Origin: Mantamonas sphyraenae
Taxonomy: Eukaryota; CRuMs; Mantamonadidae
NCBI GenBank assembly: GCA_026936335.1
Contig: JAPMXV010000042.1
Span: 62,001 to 126,000, forward strand
Direction: 5' to 3'
DNA: 64,000 nt
A program made the position numbers and the translations under genes. Positions 9,225 through 20,443 of this stretch are shown here, one piece after another; within the stretch, counting starts at the first letter, position 1, and each line of letters opens with the position of its first letter. The notes under the pieces are model-generated. The model saw only the letters and a list, made by a program, of their open reading frames with translations, was not told the DNA's origin and did no database searches.

Positions 9225-12200
9225 TCACAGATCGTACAGCTCGCCAATAGCATCTGCCAGGGCATCCGTGTTCATGGTCGCCCTTGGGTTAGTGCTGCCT
9301 CCGAACGCAGGAGGCGGCGGCGGAGTGCCAAAGGCGAAATCGCCCGGCGGCGGCGGCGGCGGGTTGTTGGAGAAGCCCATGGGCGGGGGCGGAGGAGGAG
9401 GTCCACCGCTGAATGCAGGCGGGGGCGGAGGAGGAGGAGCCGTGCTGCCACCGCCAAACGCAGGCGGGGCTGGAGGAGGCGGAGGCGGCGGACCGCCGGA
9501 GCCTCCACCGAAGCTGAAGCCAAGGTCTTCCTCTTGCGGCGTTTCCAGGGGAGGCGGAGGCGGAGGCGGGTTCAGACTTGATCCGCCTGTGTCTGTGGAA
9601 AAGTCTGTCTTTTGAATGGCCGAGGCCAGCGCCAGCGGATCAAACGTCGCGCGGTTGCCTGCCACATTGATGGAGGCTGTCGAAGGGGCGTTGAACGAGG
9701 GTGGCGCGAATTCGTCCTCTCCGTCATCTGAATCATCGTCCTGCACCTCAATCTGCACGTTTGCGCTGCTCATGGACGCAGAGGACGACGATGACGACGA
9801 GGAGGATGATGAGGACGACGACGACGACGAGGATGACGACGACGACGACGACGAGCCTGCAGGGCGTGCCACAAATCCCGAACCGTCGTGCTCACGCGAG
9901 TCAAACACAAAATGCTCGCGGTTGTACGGCCTTCCGATGCGGCGCAGATCGGCGCCAAACTCGTCGGGGTAGTTGCTGCGGTGGACCTCGAGGTTCTCTG
10001 CAATGCAATCCTTGATGGTGGCCATGGTGTCGCGCAGCCTGTCTGCCACGCGAGCGCCCTCCTTGCTGTTGCTGGTCTTGGTGATACGGTCCACGTCGCC
10101 GCGTGGATACTCCATTTCGATGAGGCTGGAGTTGTTCTGGATGGCGGCGCGGAAGGTCTGGAAGCCAGCCAAAGTGGTCATGTTGTCGTCCCAGTCCAGG
10201 TGCAAGAGTGTGCGATTTGTGCGCAACGCCTCGGCCAGAGCCTTGGTGCCCAAGTCGCCGATCTTGTTGCCGCTAATGTTCAGGTAGGTGATGGACTCGT
10301 TGGCGCCGATGCCTTCGAGCAAAGGGATGAGCTCCTTGCCTGCGTGCCACTTGTCGGAGCCGGCGACACTGAGCGACTCCAGCTTGGGATGGACGGAAAT
10401 GAGCTTGCTGATGGTCACGTTGGCCGCCGCACAGTTCTTGTCTTTCTTCATGTTGCGGTCAAGCACAAGGCATTCCAGAGTGGTGTTGGACATGAGGGCC
10501 TCGCAGATGCGGGAGACACCCTCGGCCTTGAATTTGTTGTCGGACAGCACGAGCTTTTGCACGTTGCACGAGTCGCGCAGGGCGAGCTCGATGTTCTTGG
10601 AGCCGTTGACGCCCAAGTTGCAGGACGAGATGTCCAAGGTGACGTTGCTGATGTTGTCGTTGTGCAGACAACCGGTGACGATGGCCTCCATGGAGTCGCG
10701 CGGCAATGGTGACACCGGACAGGTTGATTGTGTTGATGCTGCTGGTGGCAGAAAGAACCTCGGACAAGGAAACGGCTGCGTTCTTGTCGACTTTGTTGCG
10801 AGAGAGGTCGAGGGTGGCAAGGTTGGGGCAGGAGGTGCGGATGACGCTTGCGATGGACGGGACGTCCACGTTGGTGTTTGCAAGGCCGAGGTAGTGAATA
10901 CCGTTGCAGTGTTCGAGGAAGCGCATGGTGCTCATCCATGAGGCAAGGGCGGTGGAGCCGTTGTTGTCCACGGAGTTTGAGCTGAGGCTGAGCTCCATGA
11001 TGGTTTCGCTGAGGATCTTGCTCTCTTCGAAACGCTGGGTGAGCTCGCGCACTCCCTTTGCGCCAAATGAGCACTTGTCGAGTTTGAGGGAGACGAGGCC
11101 ACCCTCGAGGGCCTTGAGGCCAAAGGCAAGGCCCTGGAGGCCCTTGTCGTGGATGCTGTTGTGGGAGAGGTCGAGGTAGCGCAGAGGGATGGTGGGGTTT
11201 TTGGTGAGGGCATTGCCGAGGGCAACAAAGCCTTCGGAGGCCTGGACACCGGTAAGGGTGAGGCTGGTGATGGTCTGATTCTGGGTGAGGGCGTCGGAGA
11301 TTTTGAGGACGGCGTCCTTGCGCGGTACGTTGCGAAGGACAACGGTGTCAAAGTAGGTGTTGTAGCGCAGGGCGCCGACGATGGGTTTGAGGTCAAAGGT
11401 GAGCGAGGTGTTGAGCTCGATGCCTGGGATGTCCGAGAGCTCGAGGCTGTGGATGCCGTTCTCGATGCAGTCCTCGACGTGGCGGACGACCTCGAGGCTG
11501 ACGGCACAATAATTCCTGTTACAAAAGGCCTGGTAGGCCTCGACAAAGCCGCCACCGTTCTCGTCAGGTGGTTCGATGTCCAACAGCCTGTGTGTGCGAG
11601 GGAGGGTGGGTGAGGAGGGGGGAACGTGTCAGGAGCGGCAGAGCGATTGGCACGTGGATAGGTCTGTATGCAGACATGGGCAAGCGTGGGTGCGGGATGT
11701 GCAAATGCATGTTGATACGCGCAGAGCGTGTGCGTGTGTTTACAAGGCCGGAGGAAACCAAATGGCCGCGGCAGGGAGTGCTGAAAGAGGAAAAGAGGGA
11801 GGCCGCGCCCAGACTCGCAACGGGCAGTAGGGGGCTTTGCCTGCAGGCGCAGCTGGGGCGAGGGAGAGGGATGCAGAGGTCCCAGGCCATGGAAAGGGGC
11901 AGGTGACGTGCATGGACTGGTGTCTGGGGAGAACGAGGGCAGCATGCAGGTGGGAGGAAGGGCGAAAGAAGGAAAGAGGCCAAATTCCGGGAGCAGGAGG
12001 GTGGGTGAAATGGATAGCAAAGGGCCAGGGATGGGCGGATATGGGCCGACGATGCAACGATGGCGGCCACGAAAAGGTGTGGCGAGGAAATGGGCATGCA
12101 GATGGCGAGGAAGGAGGGCCGGGGGAGGGCGATGGACGAGTGGAACGGGGGGGTGTCTGTTGGTGGACAAGGGTGCGGAGGAAAACGTGCAAAGGCCCGG

Positions 12201-12925
12201 CACAACGACAAGCGGGGCGTGTTGGGGAGAGTGCAGGAGGCAAAGGGCAAGGCCATTGTGTGCGGGACACGGTTTCGGGGCAGCGAGATAGGTGGTAGGT
12301 GGCAGCTTACCTGTCGTCGGGTACGTCCAGGGTGAACCTGGCCGCGGCAGGCCAGTTGATGGTGATGGGCGCGTAGGCCTGGCGAATGGCTCGGATGATC
12401 TCGGCAGCGGCCGCGCTCTGGATATCGATGAAGAAGTTGGTAAAGGTGAGGAGAACCTGCTCGCCACCCTTGCTGCTGATCTCCTTGAGGTCGTAGAGGT
12501 GTCCGTCGCGACGGATGTGCTTCTTGCCCGTCATCGACCTCTTGACCGTAAACACGCGGTAGTTGCCCACCACGAGCAAGCGTTCGTCGATCTTGTCACG
12601 CTTGGTTTTCCTGTGCGATGTCGGCGGCGTGAGCAGGAGGCGGGCGCGTGTGTGGATGTGTGGACGAGGGACGGACGGCCCGGTGGTCCGGTGTTTCCGC
12701 TGAATGGACGAATGGGTAGCGCCCCTTTTTGGGGAGAGAAACTCACTTGATCCAGCCCTTGAAGAAGATGTGCTGTGCAGACGTGCAAGGCAAAAGCAGA
12801 CAGTGTGAGCAAGGGGCTGTTGGGATGGAACAGGGGGAACACGTCATGTGCATACCTCGCAATACTCGGCCATGAGCTCGTCGACGAAGGTTTCCTCGCC
12901 GGACGTGAGCTCGCGGTAGGACATG
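9225..12925 (-). CDS. CARMIL: CARMIL-like protein: PH domain, leucine-rich repeats, proline-rich tail (apparent frameshift ~10700)
   Basis: Model: complement of join(9225..11587, 12311..12610, 12747..12772, 12857..12925). It gives ~918 aa if one extra base near 10697-10704 is ignored. Exons 1-3 start MSYRELTSGEE, pass through HIFFKGWIKKTKRDKIDER and encode a CARMIL-type PH domain (LLVVGNYRVFTVKR to FIDIQSAAAAEIIRAIRQAY). Exon 4 has about 16 RI-like LRRs (LRYLDLSHNSIHDKGLQGLA, LATLDLSRNKVDKNA), a helical dimerisation-like segment, a poly-Ser tract coded by a GAC/TCG microsatellite, and proline stretches (P6-P8) ending in a 20-residue helix. CARMILs bind capping protein and membranes to control actin filament ends. 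I do not see a clear capping-protein-binding motif. Profilin binding through the Pro runs is likely. Confidence 0.85.
9781..9854. repeat. GAC/GAT trinucleotide microsatellite inside CARMIL
   Basis: About 74 bp of imperfect (GAC)n on the plus strand, read as Ser codons (TCG/TCA/TCC) on the minus strand. It makes a ~27-residue poly-Ser linker between the LRR/helical region and the proline-rich tail of CARMIL. Length is likely polymorphic. Confidence 0.85.
11588..12310 (-). other. Long CARMIL intron (723 bp), no gene seen
   Basis: Bounded by a GTAAGC donor and a CACACAG acceptor on the minus strand. The splice restores R-LLDIEPPDE in frame. The interior is strongly strand-biased: purine-rich on plus, pyrimidine-rich in the transcript. 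Open frames inside are compositional. It is the longest intron in the window. Confidence 0.7.
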
Positions 12926-13234
12926 CTGCAAACAAAGTAACACGGGAGGGTGTGAGTGACTGTGTGTGTGTGTGGCGCAGAGGGCTAGAAGGCGACAGTA
13001 CAGTTGGAGCATACCTGGGTTGGATTTCGTTGTGGAGTGGGGCGCCACTTAAACCAGCCCAACCCAAATCCGCAAGTGTGAGTTGACGACACCGGATCGA
13101 GCAAACAGACACACGCGCTCGTGCACTGTGAACATGGCCATGGACATGGCGTTGGGCATGCGTGCACACACCCACTGACACACGAACTGGGCGGGGCCGC
13201 CAATTGCGATTTTTTTCTGCATGCGCACAGCGAA
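12926..13234. promoter_or_regulatory. Divergent region CARMIL / RPL4
   Basis: 309 bp between the CARMIL and RPL4 start codons. It holds CA/GT-rich tracts and, just before the RPL4 ATG, a run of seven T with downstream TGCATGCGCACAG. No gene is evident. It is the longest head-to-head spacer among pairs with firm starts, in keeping with a strong ribosomal-protein promoter. Confidence 0.35.
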
Positions 13235-14754
13235 ATGTCCAACCGCCCGTTTGTGAGCGTCCAAGGAACTGAAGAGCAGGTCAAGCTGCCGCGCGTGTTC
13301 TCTGCCCCCATCCGTAACGATGTGGTGCAGCAGGTGCACACCGGCATGGCCAAGAACAAGCGCCAGGCCTACGCCGTAAACATCGACGCTGGCCACAACC
13401 CGGCTGCCCACTCGTGGGGAACCGGCCGCGCCGTCTCGCGTATCCCGCGTGTGCACGGTGGCGGTACGCGCCGCTCCGGCCAGGGTGCCTTTGGCAACAT
13501 GTGCACTGGTGGTCGCATGTTCGCCCCGACCAAGACGTTCCGCAAGTGGCACCGCCACGTGAACCAGAACCAGCGGTAGGTTTTTTGCCCTCTGGCGTAC
13601 GCCTCCTCCCGTGCTTCCCTGTGCCACCACACCACGCCCAGGCAGCTGCAGCGCAGTCCGACACCTCCAATGTGCGCGCCTGCACCCTCGTTGGGAGCAC
13701 ACCTGCGGTTGTGCGTGTTTGCATGCCTGCACACGCCGTCGTGCGGCTCGAGAAAACCTCGCGTCCTTTTCTGCATGCACTTGGCACGCGTGCCCGCACG
13801 TTTTTTTCCGGCTCCCTGCTGGGCATTCACTCACACTCTCAGCACACGGCGTGTGTTTGTGCATTCCTCAGCCGCTACGCCACCGTGTCGGCCATCGCCG
13901 CCACCGCTGTGCCCGCTCTGGTCATGGCCCGCGGCCATCGCATCGAGTCCGTGCCGGAGATCCCTCTGGTTGTGTCGGACGATGTGCAGAAGCTGACCAA
14001 GACCAAGGCCGCCGTCAAGGCTCTGGCTGACATCAACGCCTTCGACGACGTTGAGAAGGCCAAGAACAGCCGCCACGTGCGCCGCGGTAAGGGCAAGATG
14101 CGCAACCGCCGCAACGTCCAGCGTCGCGGTCCGCTCATTATCTATTCCGAGGACAACGGTGTCGTGCGCGCCTTCCGCAACCTGCCCGGTGTGGAGCTGT
14201 GCCAGGTCGACCGCCTGAACCTGCTGCAGCTGGCTCCCGGTGGACACCTCGGCCGCTTTGTCGTGTGGACCGCCTCTGCCCTCAGCGCCCTGGACCAGAT
14301 CTACGCCCCGGGTGCCAAGAAGGGCTTCAAGGTGCCCACCGCTGCTGTGACCAACCCCAACCTGGCTGCCATCATCAACAGCGACAGCATCCAGAGCGCC
14401 CTGAACCCGAAGAAGCAGGGTTCCAACCTGCAGACCCGCAAGAAGAACCCGCTCAAGAACCTGCAGGCCATGATCAAGCTCAACCCGTACGCCAAGACCC
14501 AGCGCCGCCAGGAGCTGCTGCAGTACAACAAGAAGGCCCGCAAGGTCACCGCCAAGGAGCTGCGCGCTCGCAAGAAGGCTGGCCGCGAGCACTTCAACGA
14601 AATCTCCGCCATCAACGACTGGCGCACCGAGGCCCAGGAGGCCCTGGCTGCCAAGCTCCAGCGTCTGGCTGAGGAGACCAACGATGACAACATCAACTTT
14701 GACGATGAGGACGACTTTGAGGAGGACGCCTCTGCCGACGAGGAGGAGGACTAA
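13235..14754 (+). CDS. RPL4: 60S ribosomal protein L4 (uL4), two exons
   Basis: Model: join(13235..13575, 13872..14754), 407 aa. Exon 1 starts [11 protein letters not shown] and carries the conserved loop [34 protein letters not shown]-like segment (here [18 protein letters not shown]). Its last codon is split at a GTAGGT donor. Exon 2 resumes [35 protein letters not shown], as in eukaryotic uL4, then [15 protein letters not shown] and the eukaryote-specific lysine-rich extension, ending in an acidic [17 protein letters not shown] tail. Function: core large-subunit protein lining the exit tunnel. Codon use is the most GC-biased in the window, as expected for high expression. Confidence 0.96.
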
Positions 14755-14797
14755 ATGCGTACATTGCGTCTTTTCCATTCACATGCCCACTTGATCA

Positions 14798-14820
14798 CAC
14801 GTGCACGTGCACGTGCACGT
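14798..14820. repeat. (ACGTGC)n short palindromic repeat
   Basis: Roughly four copies of the self-complementary hexamer ACGTGC in the 106-bp convergent spacer between the RPL4 and GRL1 stops. It could form a hairpin between the two 3' ends. Its role is unknown. Confidence 0.6.
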
Positions 14821-14860
14821 TGACCCCTGTACACGAGCCTGTCTTGATCTTGATCTGAGC

Positions 14861-16221
14861 TCACTTGGTCGTTGCCGCCAACCCAACCACACCCGAACCC
14901 TGCGAAAGCGATACGATCACGACGCTTGCAACGACGTACACCACACGCGCAAGGAACCCGTACGTGATTTCCATGCCAAACACTGTCCAACGCAGCTCGG
15001 GCCGAGCCAGTGTCAGGACGGCCATGGTGTCGACCAGATCGGCGCGGTTCTCCTGCCGCGACGGCACCATTTGCACAGTCGACAGCCGCTGGAGCAGAAA
15101 GTTGAGGCGTGCGGGTACATACAAGAGCACGGAAATGAGTGGGAGCACCACCAGGGGCATGAGCAGCAGGGTCAGCAGCTGGTCCGTGCCGGCTTGCTGT
15201 GACCCCAAAAGCATGCCCGACAGCAGCGCGTTGGTGAAGCCCAGCTGTGTCACTGTCCATGGAAGCTGCCAAAACTCTGTGTGCATCCGCACCGCATTGG
15301 CGATCCGCTCGATCTGTTCGTGCACCTCTGCCGGGTCCGACGCCACTTCTCTGTCGGCCAGCGTACGGGCCATGTGTCGCAGGCCCATTTCCATGTGCTG
15401 GCACGACATCAGGAACATGACCACGGCATAGAGGACGTTCACGGGCCAGAAGACCCACGTCACCTCCAGCACAATCACACACACGCCCAACCAGGCCCAT
15501 TCGGGGTCGTCCAACACCGAAGCCCCAATTTCCAGACTGGGAAACAGCTGCGCCAGAAACACGCCTACGTACACAACCATCATGATGAGGAACCACTTGT
15601 GCTGCCACTGCAGCATGGTTTGCCACTTCGCCTCGGGCACAGGCAACAACTTCCGCAGCCGGCCCGTCAGGTTCTCCCTGTGAAACCGGAACAGCGCACG
15701 GTGTTGAATCAGGCCCAGAAGGAACGTCAGCGTGCCTGCAACCACAAACACAGCAAAGAGGATGTCTGAGGATGCCCCACGAGTGTCAGCGACGCCTGCG
15801 AGACCTGGCCGCGCAAGTCTTCCCACCGGCTCCGGTTGCCCCCGTCCCACCACTCACCGCTGGATGGAAAGAAGCCTCGCATGCTGCCGGCTGTGTAGTA
15901 TGCCACCGGTCCGACGCACAGGTAGAGCACCAGAAAGAACCGCGGCACCCACACGTAGCCGGGGTGCCGCAACGACAACTGGTGGCCAAAAAACACCAGC
16001 AGGGCGCGGATGAACGGCGGCTCGTCCCATCCTTCCACTTGGCCCTTGTCTCGTTTGTCTCCTTCCTCCACGTGCTCCCTTTTCTCTGCCCACACCTTGC
16101 CCTTGCCGCCCTCGGCCGCCTCGTCTGCTCGCAACGAGGCAATTTCCACCACCTCTTGTCCGTCCCTCGCCTGCATCACCTGCTTCCGCGTGCCCTTGGG
16201 CGCAGATGCATGAGTTGACAT
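14861..16221 (-). CDS. Seven-TM protein, divergent gustatory-receptor-like (GRL) family member 1
   Basis: About 453 aa, single exon, if one base is added in the CCCC run at 15775-15778; otherwise the frame breaks between TM1 and TM2. A charged ~85-residue N-terminus is followed by hydrophobic helices: VPRFFLVLYLCVGPVAYY, DILFAVFVVAGTLTFLLGL, FLIMMVVYVGVFLAQLF, a long fourth one to NVLYAVVMFLMS, TVTQLGFTNALLSGMLLG, LLLMPLVVLPLISVLLYV and ITYGFLARVVYVVASVVIV. The helical loop after TM4 and the isolated last helix beginning with T-Y echo the arthropod gustatory receptor layout. It lacks the S-P-L-R and I-N-F-L-R signatures of copies 2-5, so membership is weaker. The start is 36 bp after the stop of the XK-like gene on the same strand. 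Confidence 0.6.
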
Positions 16222-16257
16222 GGGCTCAGCACCACGAGGACGTGTTTTTGCAGAGAT

Positions 16258-18620
16258 TTACTGGTTCGCCAGGCGCTCTTCAACCAAATCGCCTCGCAGC
16301 ACCACCTCGTCCTCCTTCTCTTCGTTCTCCCATGCCAGCACGTCGTCGTCCAGTTGCATGTCTGTCCACTCCAGCTCGTCGTGCATGCTGACAACCATGG
16401 TCGTCCACACGTCCACACGCGAGTGCAGCGCCACCTCCACCTGTTCTGCCACCATGCTATCGTAGTACGAAACGTCCAGGTCGTCCAGCATGGGGATACT
16501 TGGCCGCAACGGCGACGCCTGGCCCTCGTGCAGTGGCGGACGGATGTGCAAAGACGTTCCCGTCGTCCGCGTTCCGCTCGACCCCGGCGACAAGCTTGTC
16601 ATCAAACCCACTTCAATGAGTGGCAACGGCAGCCCTCCCTGCGACGGCACCCTATTCCTCGACGTGCTCGAGCTCTGTACACTGCTGCTCACCGACAGCA
16701 TCTCGAAGCGCGCCGTCGACGCAGATACACTCGTGACGCCCGCCGTGTTGACGGTCCCTGACGCCACCACCCCACTTTCTTGCCCTCCACTCTGCATATC
16801 GCTGATCGTGGTGTCCACCTGGCCCATCGGCGCACAGCTGTTCAGCCGCATGTTAAACTTGTACACCGCCCACATCACGTTCAACACAAACGCCACAAAG
16901 CACACCGTCAGCAAGTTTCCTAGCAGCAGTTCTGCGCCTTTGGTCGACGAAGGCGGCGACAACATGACCACAAGCAGGCCCAGGGCGATGGCTTCCAGCA
17001 CGTGCCGCCCGCACTGCGCAAATAGCAGGAGATGACTCGACTGGTCTCGTACTGCATCTCGAGCCTCCGTAATCATTGCGTCTCGGAACCCCTGCAGCGG
17101 CAGCCCAGCCGCACGCATCAGTTCGAACCGCGTGATCCGTTCCGCACTCTCGATTTGCGTCAGATCTTTGTGAGACGTCAGCAGCAGCGACAGATCGCCT
17201 ACCAACCCAGCAACACATGCTAACCAAAACTCTTGGGCCACCACATGCCTGTGCGGGCCCACAAATCCCCAGTTGCTCACGTGCCCAGAAAAATGCGGAT
17301 GCCGCACAAGGTAGCCCATCCACAACCCCTGTGCGATGGCAAGCAGCCACAGTGCATGCCATCCAACCAGATACGACAATGCAGACAGGATCAACAGCCT
17401 TGCAAGCACATCCACACTCGTTTTCACCAGAAAGAAGCTCCAGACTCGCAGCGACTCTTGCGACGCTTGCGTTTGCATCACGTTGTGCATCCCCTTTGTG
17501 AAACGAGCCAGAGCAACCCGCCGCGACCGGTTTGACCGGCTTGCGTGGTCCACACACAGCGCATACGTGTTGAACAAGGGAAACACGAACCGCGAGTAAT
17601 TCCTTTGCACAGCTTGCCAGTTCAACCGCACCAACGCCAGCATGAGATACAGTACGCTTGCCGTCAGAGCCACAGTGTGTTCTACGACTGTCATGAACAG
17701 ATTGGTCTTGTACAGGTAGTGCAGATGTGCAACACCCTGTCACCATATGCGAACAAATATTCTTGTGTCAGCCGCGTCCCATTCCTCGCCAAAAAGGGAA
17801 AAAACCAGCCCGTTCTCCACACAGGCCCACACAGCCATGCACGCCCTTTGCCATACTGCCTGCTCACTAGACGCAGTGAACCAAAGGCCACTGTGCTCGT
17901 CTCGTGTCCTTCCCTCATGCAGGAGCCCCACACGCGCGCTGGCACTGGCATCCTGCAATTTGTTCCAGACAACTGCACACTCGGATCCGCACTTACCGTC
18001 AACAGAGAGCGCCCGAACGCGTGACAATACACGTCATCCCATGTTTCGATCCGTTCCTGGATGTCTGCGTTGATACACCGCTCAGTTGCCTCTGAATGCC
18101 TCTGTGCGGCAGGCTGAGGCAAACGCACGACCTGGAGCGTTGGCAGCAATTCGGCCAGCGGATTCGCGGGTACCTGAGCTTCAACGTCACCTTCCGCCTC
18201 ATCATTTGCTGGGGTGTGACTGGTTCCGCTGTCCTCCCTTGTCCCAGACTTGCTCGAGCTGCTCTCATCGTGCACGTGGCTCGTGTAACGGAAGAGTGCG
18301 AACGCCTCTGCTGCTGGCACGTTGATCAGCGTCACCGCCATGACCAGTTGCAACAGAAACTCCCGTGTGTTTCGATATCCTTTTCGATACACGGATATGT
18401 GCTCCCACGCACTCAACACAGCGGGCAGCAGCAGTGCAAACAAGAACACTCCAACGGCCATGAAATCCCCTGCCCACGACGCGTTTACAATCGTCGACAG
18501 CGTCATGGAGACATCTGCCAGATGGATCAGCATGCCCAACCACCGTAGTAGCGGCAATGCCGTGAATACATGCGACGTGCGGCTGTGAATCGGTTTGCCC
18601 GATTGCCAGCCGCTCTCCAT
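16258..18620 (-). CDS. Multipass membrane protein, XK-related-like, two exons
   Basis: Model: complement of join(16258..17736, 17997..18620), 700 aa, GTAAGT donor and GACAG acceptor in phase 0. Near the N-terminus two helices read LLRWLGMLIHLADVSMTLST and AVGVFLFALLLPAVLSAWEH. The Asp in the first and the overall pattern recall the start of XK/CED-8 family scramblases. Further helices lie in LLQLVMAVTLINVPAAEAF, FMTVVEHTVALTASVLYLML, LARLLILSALSYLVGWHALW, FWLACVAGLVGDLSLLLTS, AIALGLLVVMLS and LLTVCFVAFVLNVMWAVY. A ~190-residue Ser-rich then acidic cytoplasmic tail ends it. XK assignment is tentative; a distant relative of the neighbouring 7TM family is an alternative. It sits between two GRL genes on the same strand. 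Confidence 0.5.
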
Positions 18621-18713
18621 GCACAGAAATGATGGCGCCGCCGGAGCTCGCCTGTACTGATTTCCACAACCCACACAGCAACCAAACCTCTCCTCATCAA
18701 TGCAATCGAATCA

Positions 18714-20378
18714 TCACACGGGTTGCAACAGACGCGTCAATGTGTCCTGGCCTGCCAAGAGCACCAACGCCGTGAGCGAAAGCGACGCCGTTTGCAGCAC
18801 CAGCGAATACGTGATGGGTGTGTTGAACAGACGCATGCCCACACGCGCCTCGCTGATCTGATGGAACAGCATCAGCCGCTCGTTCTGTGCCTGTGCCTCC
18901 TTGCGAGCAAGCCTAGCCAGCGCCTTGGCCCCGTTCTCCCCACCTTCCTCTGCATCCTCACCTTCCTCGCCCTCTGCCTCCTCCTTTCCCTCTGCCTCCT
19001 CTCCTGGCACCACAGCCAGCAGCGCATGCCCAGCAAGATACCTCTGCGTGGGCGCTGTCGCCAAACTCACCACAGCCCGCATGGATCCTCTGTGAAGCTC
19101 CGCCACCTCTTTCCTGTGCACCTCCTCTTCCTCCTCCACACTCATCATGACCCCACCTCGCTGCAGCTCACTCCTCTCCAGTGGCACATTGATCGCCAGA
19201 CCCGTCAGGAACGGAATGGCCTCGTTCCTCAAATCCACCCATGCGCTCGACACCCACGCACACACAAACAGCGGCATCAGGGACATCAGCATAAAGAACC
19301 CAGACCAATAGAACAAAAGTTCCGCACTCTTGTCTGTCATCGCCATCAGAATGCTGAAAACCACAGAGACGCCACCAACAAACCCAAACACAAGCACAAT
19401 CCAACGGAACCGTGCTGAAAACAGGTCCATGTTGTACTTGATCACTGTGTGCTGCTTGGCCAACGAACGGTGCCACGCAATGCGCTGCTCCAGCGATGCG
19501 CCACCAAGTCGACGTGCCGAAAACAGCATCTCAAAGCGCAGGAAGCCGATGTGGTTGGTGATCACAGATGCCAGCATTGACCACACAACCCAACAGGCCA
19601 TGAATCCCATGATGTGGTGCACAGCAGAGAACAGCGAAACCAACTGAATCCACACAACATGCTCCGGATACACGGCCAGGGGGGCTTCCATAATGTTGAA
19701 CACCACAGTGAAAACGTATCCTACCGTGAGGACGCCACCAACGACCACCACTGTGCTCAGGCTGTCTCCTTGGACCTCCTTGGTCAGCATGAACGTAGGT
19801 TCAAACAGAAACACTGCGTCCCCGTCCCCACGTGCCCCCCCTGCGCCTTCCACCACCCTATGCACAGCCAAACTGTCGCCTCCCGCCACTTGCACCACTT
19901 CCTCCTGCTGTGGTGCAACTTGATCATCGGAACCGGCCCAGTTTCCCTGCAACGGCGCTTTCTTCCTCTTTTGCTCCCCAAGCACCGCTTTGACCTTTCC
20001 ACTTTGTCCTCTTTTCTCCTGCGCGTCTGTGCACACAGTGGCCTCGCACTTCATCCCAAGAGCCGCTCTCAAGGGACTGCGCACGCGCGAGCGCTCGTGC
20101 CAAGCAAAGAGCTCCGGCAGCGTCTCGTCTGCAATCGAATGCGTCCCAATCAACGCCAACATGGACAACAACCACACCAAAGCAGACGGCCACAGCCTAA
20201 AAACGCCTCGGAATGCTATGGGGGACACCATCTCGCAGGCAATCACCAGCACCTCCGCACAGTACAAATACCACCGCAACGCCCGGTTTCCATGCATCCC
20301 ACTGGCCTTGAGCACTGAGTTCACCAACGGCAGTCTCTGCACAAATTCCTCCACATCCTCGTTGGGAAATTTGGCCAT
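18714..20378 (-). CDS. Seven-TM GRL-like family member 2
   Basis: Single intact exon, 554 aa, the reference copy. The start MAKFPNEDVEEFVQRLP is shared by copies 3 and 4. TM1 is YLYCAEVLVIACEMVSPIAF and TM2 WPSALVWLLSMLALIGTHS. Then come the family signature SPLRAALGMKC, a polar loop with GDAVFLFEP, TM3 and TM4 (HHIMGFMACWVVWSMLASVI), a conserved amphipathic loop (INHIGFLRFEMLFSARRLGG-like, WHRSLAKQHTVIKYNMDLFS), TM5 FRWIVLVFGFVGGVSVVFS, and TM6 SGFFMLMSLMPLFVCAWVSS. RNEAIPFLTGLAINVPLE, an acidic insert, RLMLFHQISEARVGMRLFNT and TM7 ITYSLVLQTASLSLTALVLL finish it. The TM7 helix starting T-Y after a short amphipathic helix is how insect GRs end. Function unknown; a ligand-gated channel is inference. 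Confidence 0.75.
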   Translation of the reverse strand: MAKFPNEDVEEFVQRLPLVNSVLKASGMHGNRALRWYLYCAEVLVIACEMVSPIAFRGVFRLWPSALVWLLSMLALIGTHSIADETLPELFAWHERSRVRSPLRAALGMKCEATVCTDAQEKRGQSGKVKAVLGEQKRKKAPLQGNWAGSDDQVAPQQEEVVQVAGGDSLAVHRVVEGAGGARGDGDAVFLFEPTFMLTKEVQGDSLSTVVVVGGVLTVGYVFTVVFNIMEAPLAVYPEHVVWIQLVSLFSAVHHIMGFMACWVVWSMLASVITNHIGFLRFEMLFSARRLGGASLEQRIAWHRSLAKQHTVIKYNMDLFSARFRWIVLVFGFVGGVSVVFSILMAMTDKSAELLFYWSGFFMLMSLMPLFVCAWVSSAWVDLRNEAIPFLTGLAINVPLERSELQRGGVMMSVEEEEEVHRKEVAELHRGSMRAVVSLATAPTQRYLAGHALLAVVPGEEAEGKEEAEGEEGEDAEEGGENGAKALARLARKEAQAQNERLMLFHQISEARVGMRLFNTPITYSLVLQTASLSLTALVLLAGQDTLTRLLQPV

Positions 20379-20443
20379 GGGAATTCGTTGTGGTGTTCGT
20401 TTGCAAGCCCCGACGCACGCCCACACAATCCAACCACGCACGC
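20379..20443. promoter_or_regulatory. 65-bp head-to-head spacer between two GRL paralogues
   Basis: The start codons of GRL2 (20378, minus) and GRL3 (20444, plus) are 65 bp apart. The shared N-terminal protein sequence on both sides makes this look like an inverted duplication with the promoter at its centre. Confidence 0.4.

Noticed and set aside
9781-9854. Direct repeats as a CRISPR-like array
   Set aside because: A trinucleotide microsatellite within a coding exon; no spacer structure. No CRISPR-like array is present anywhere in the window.
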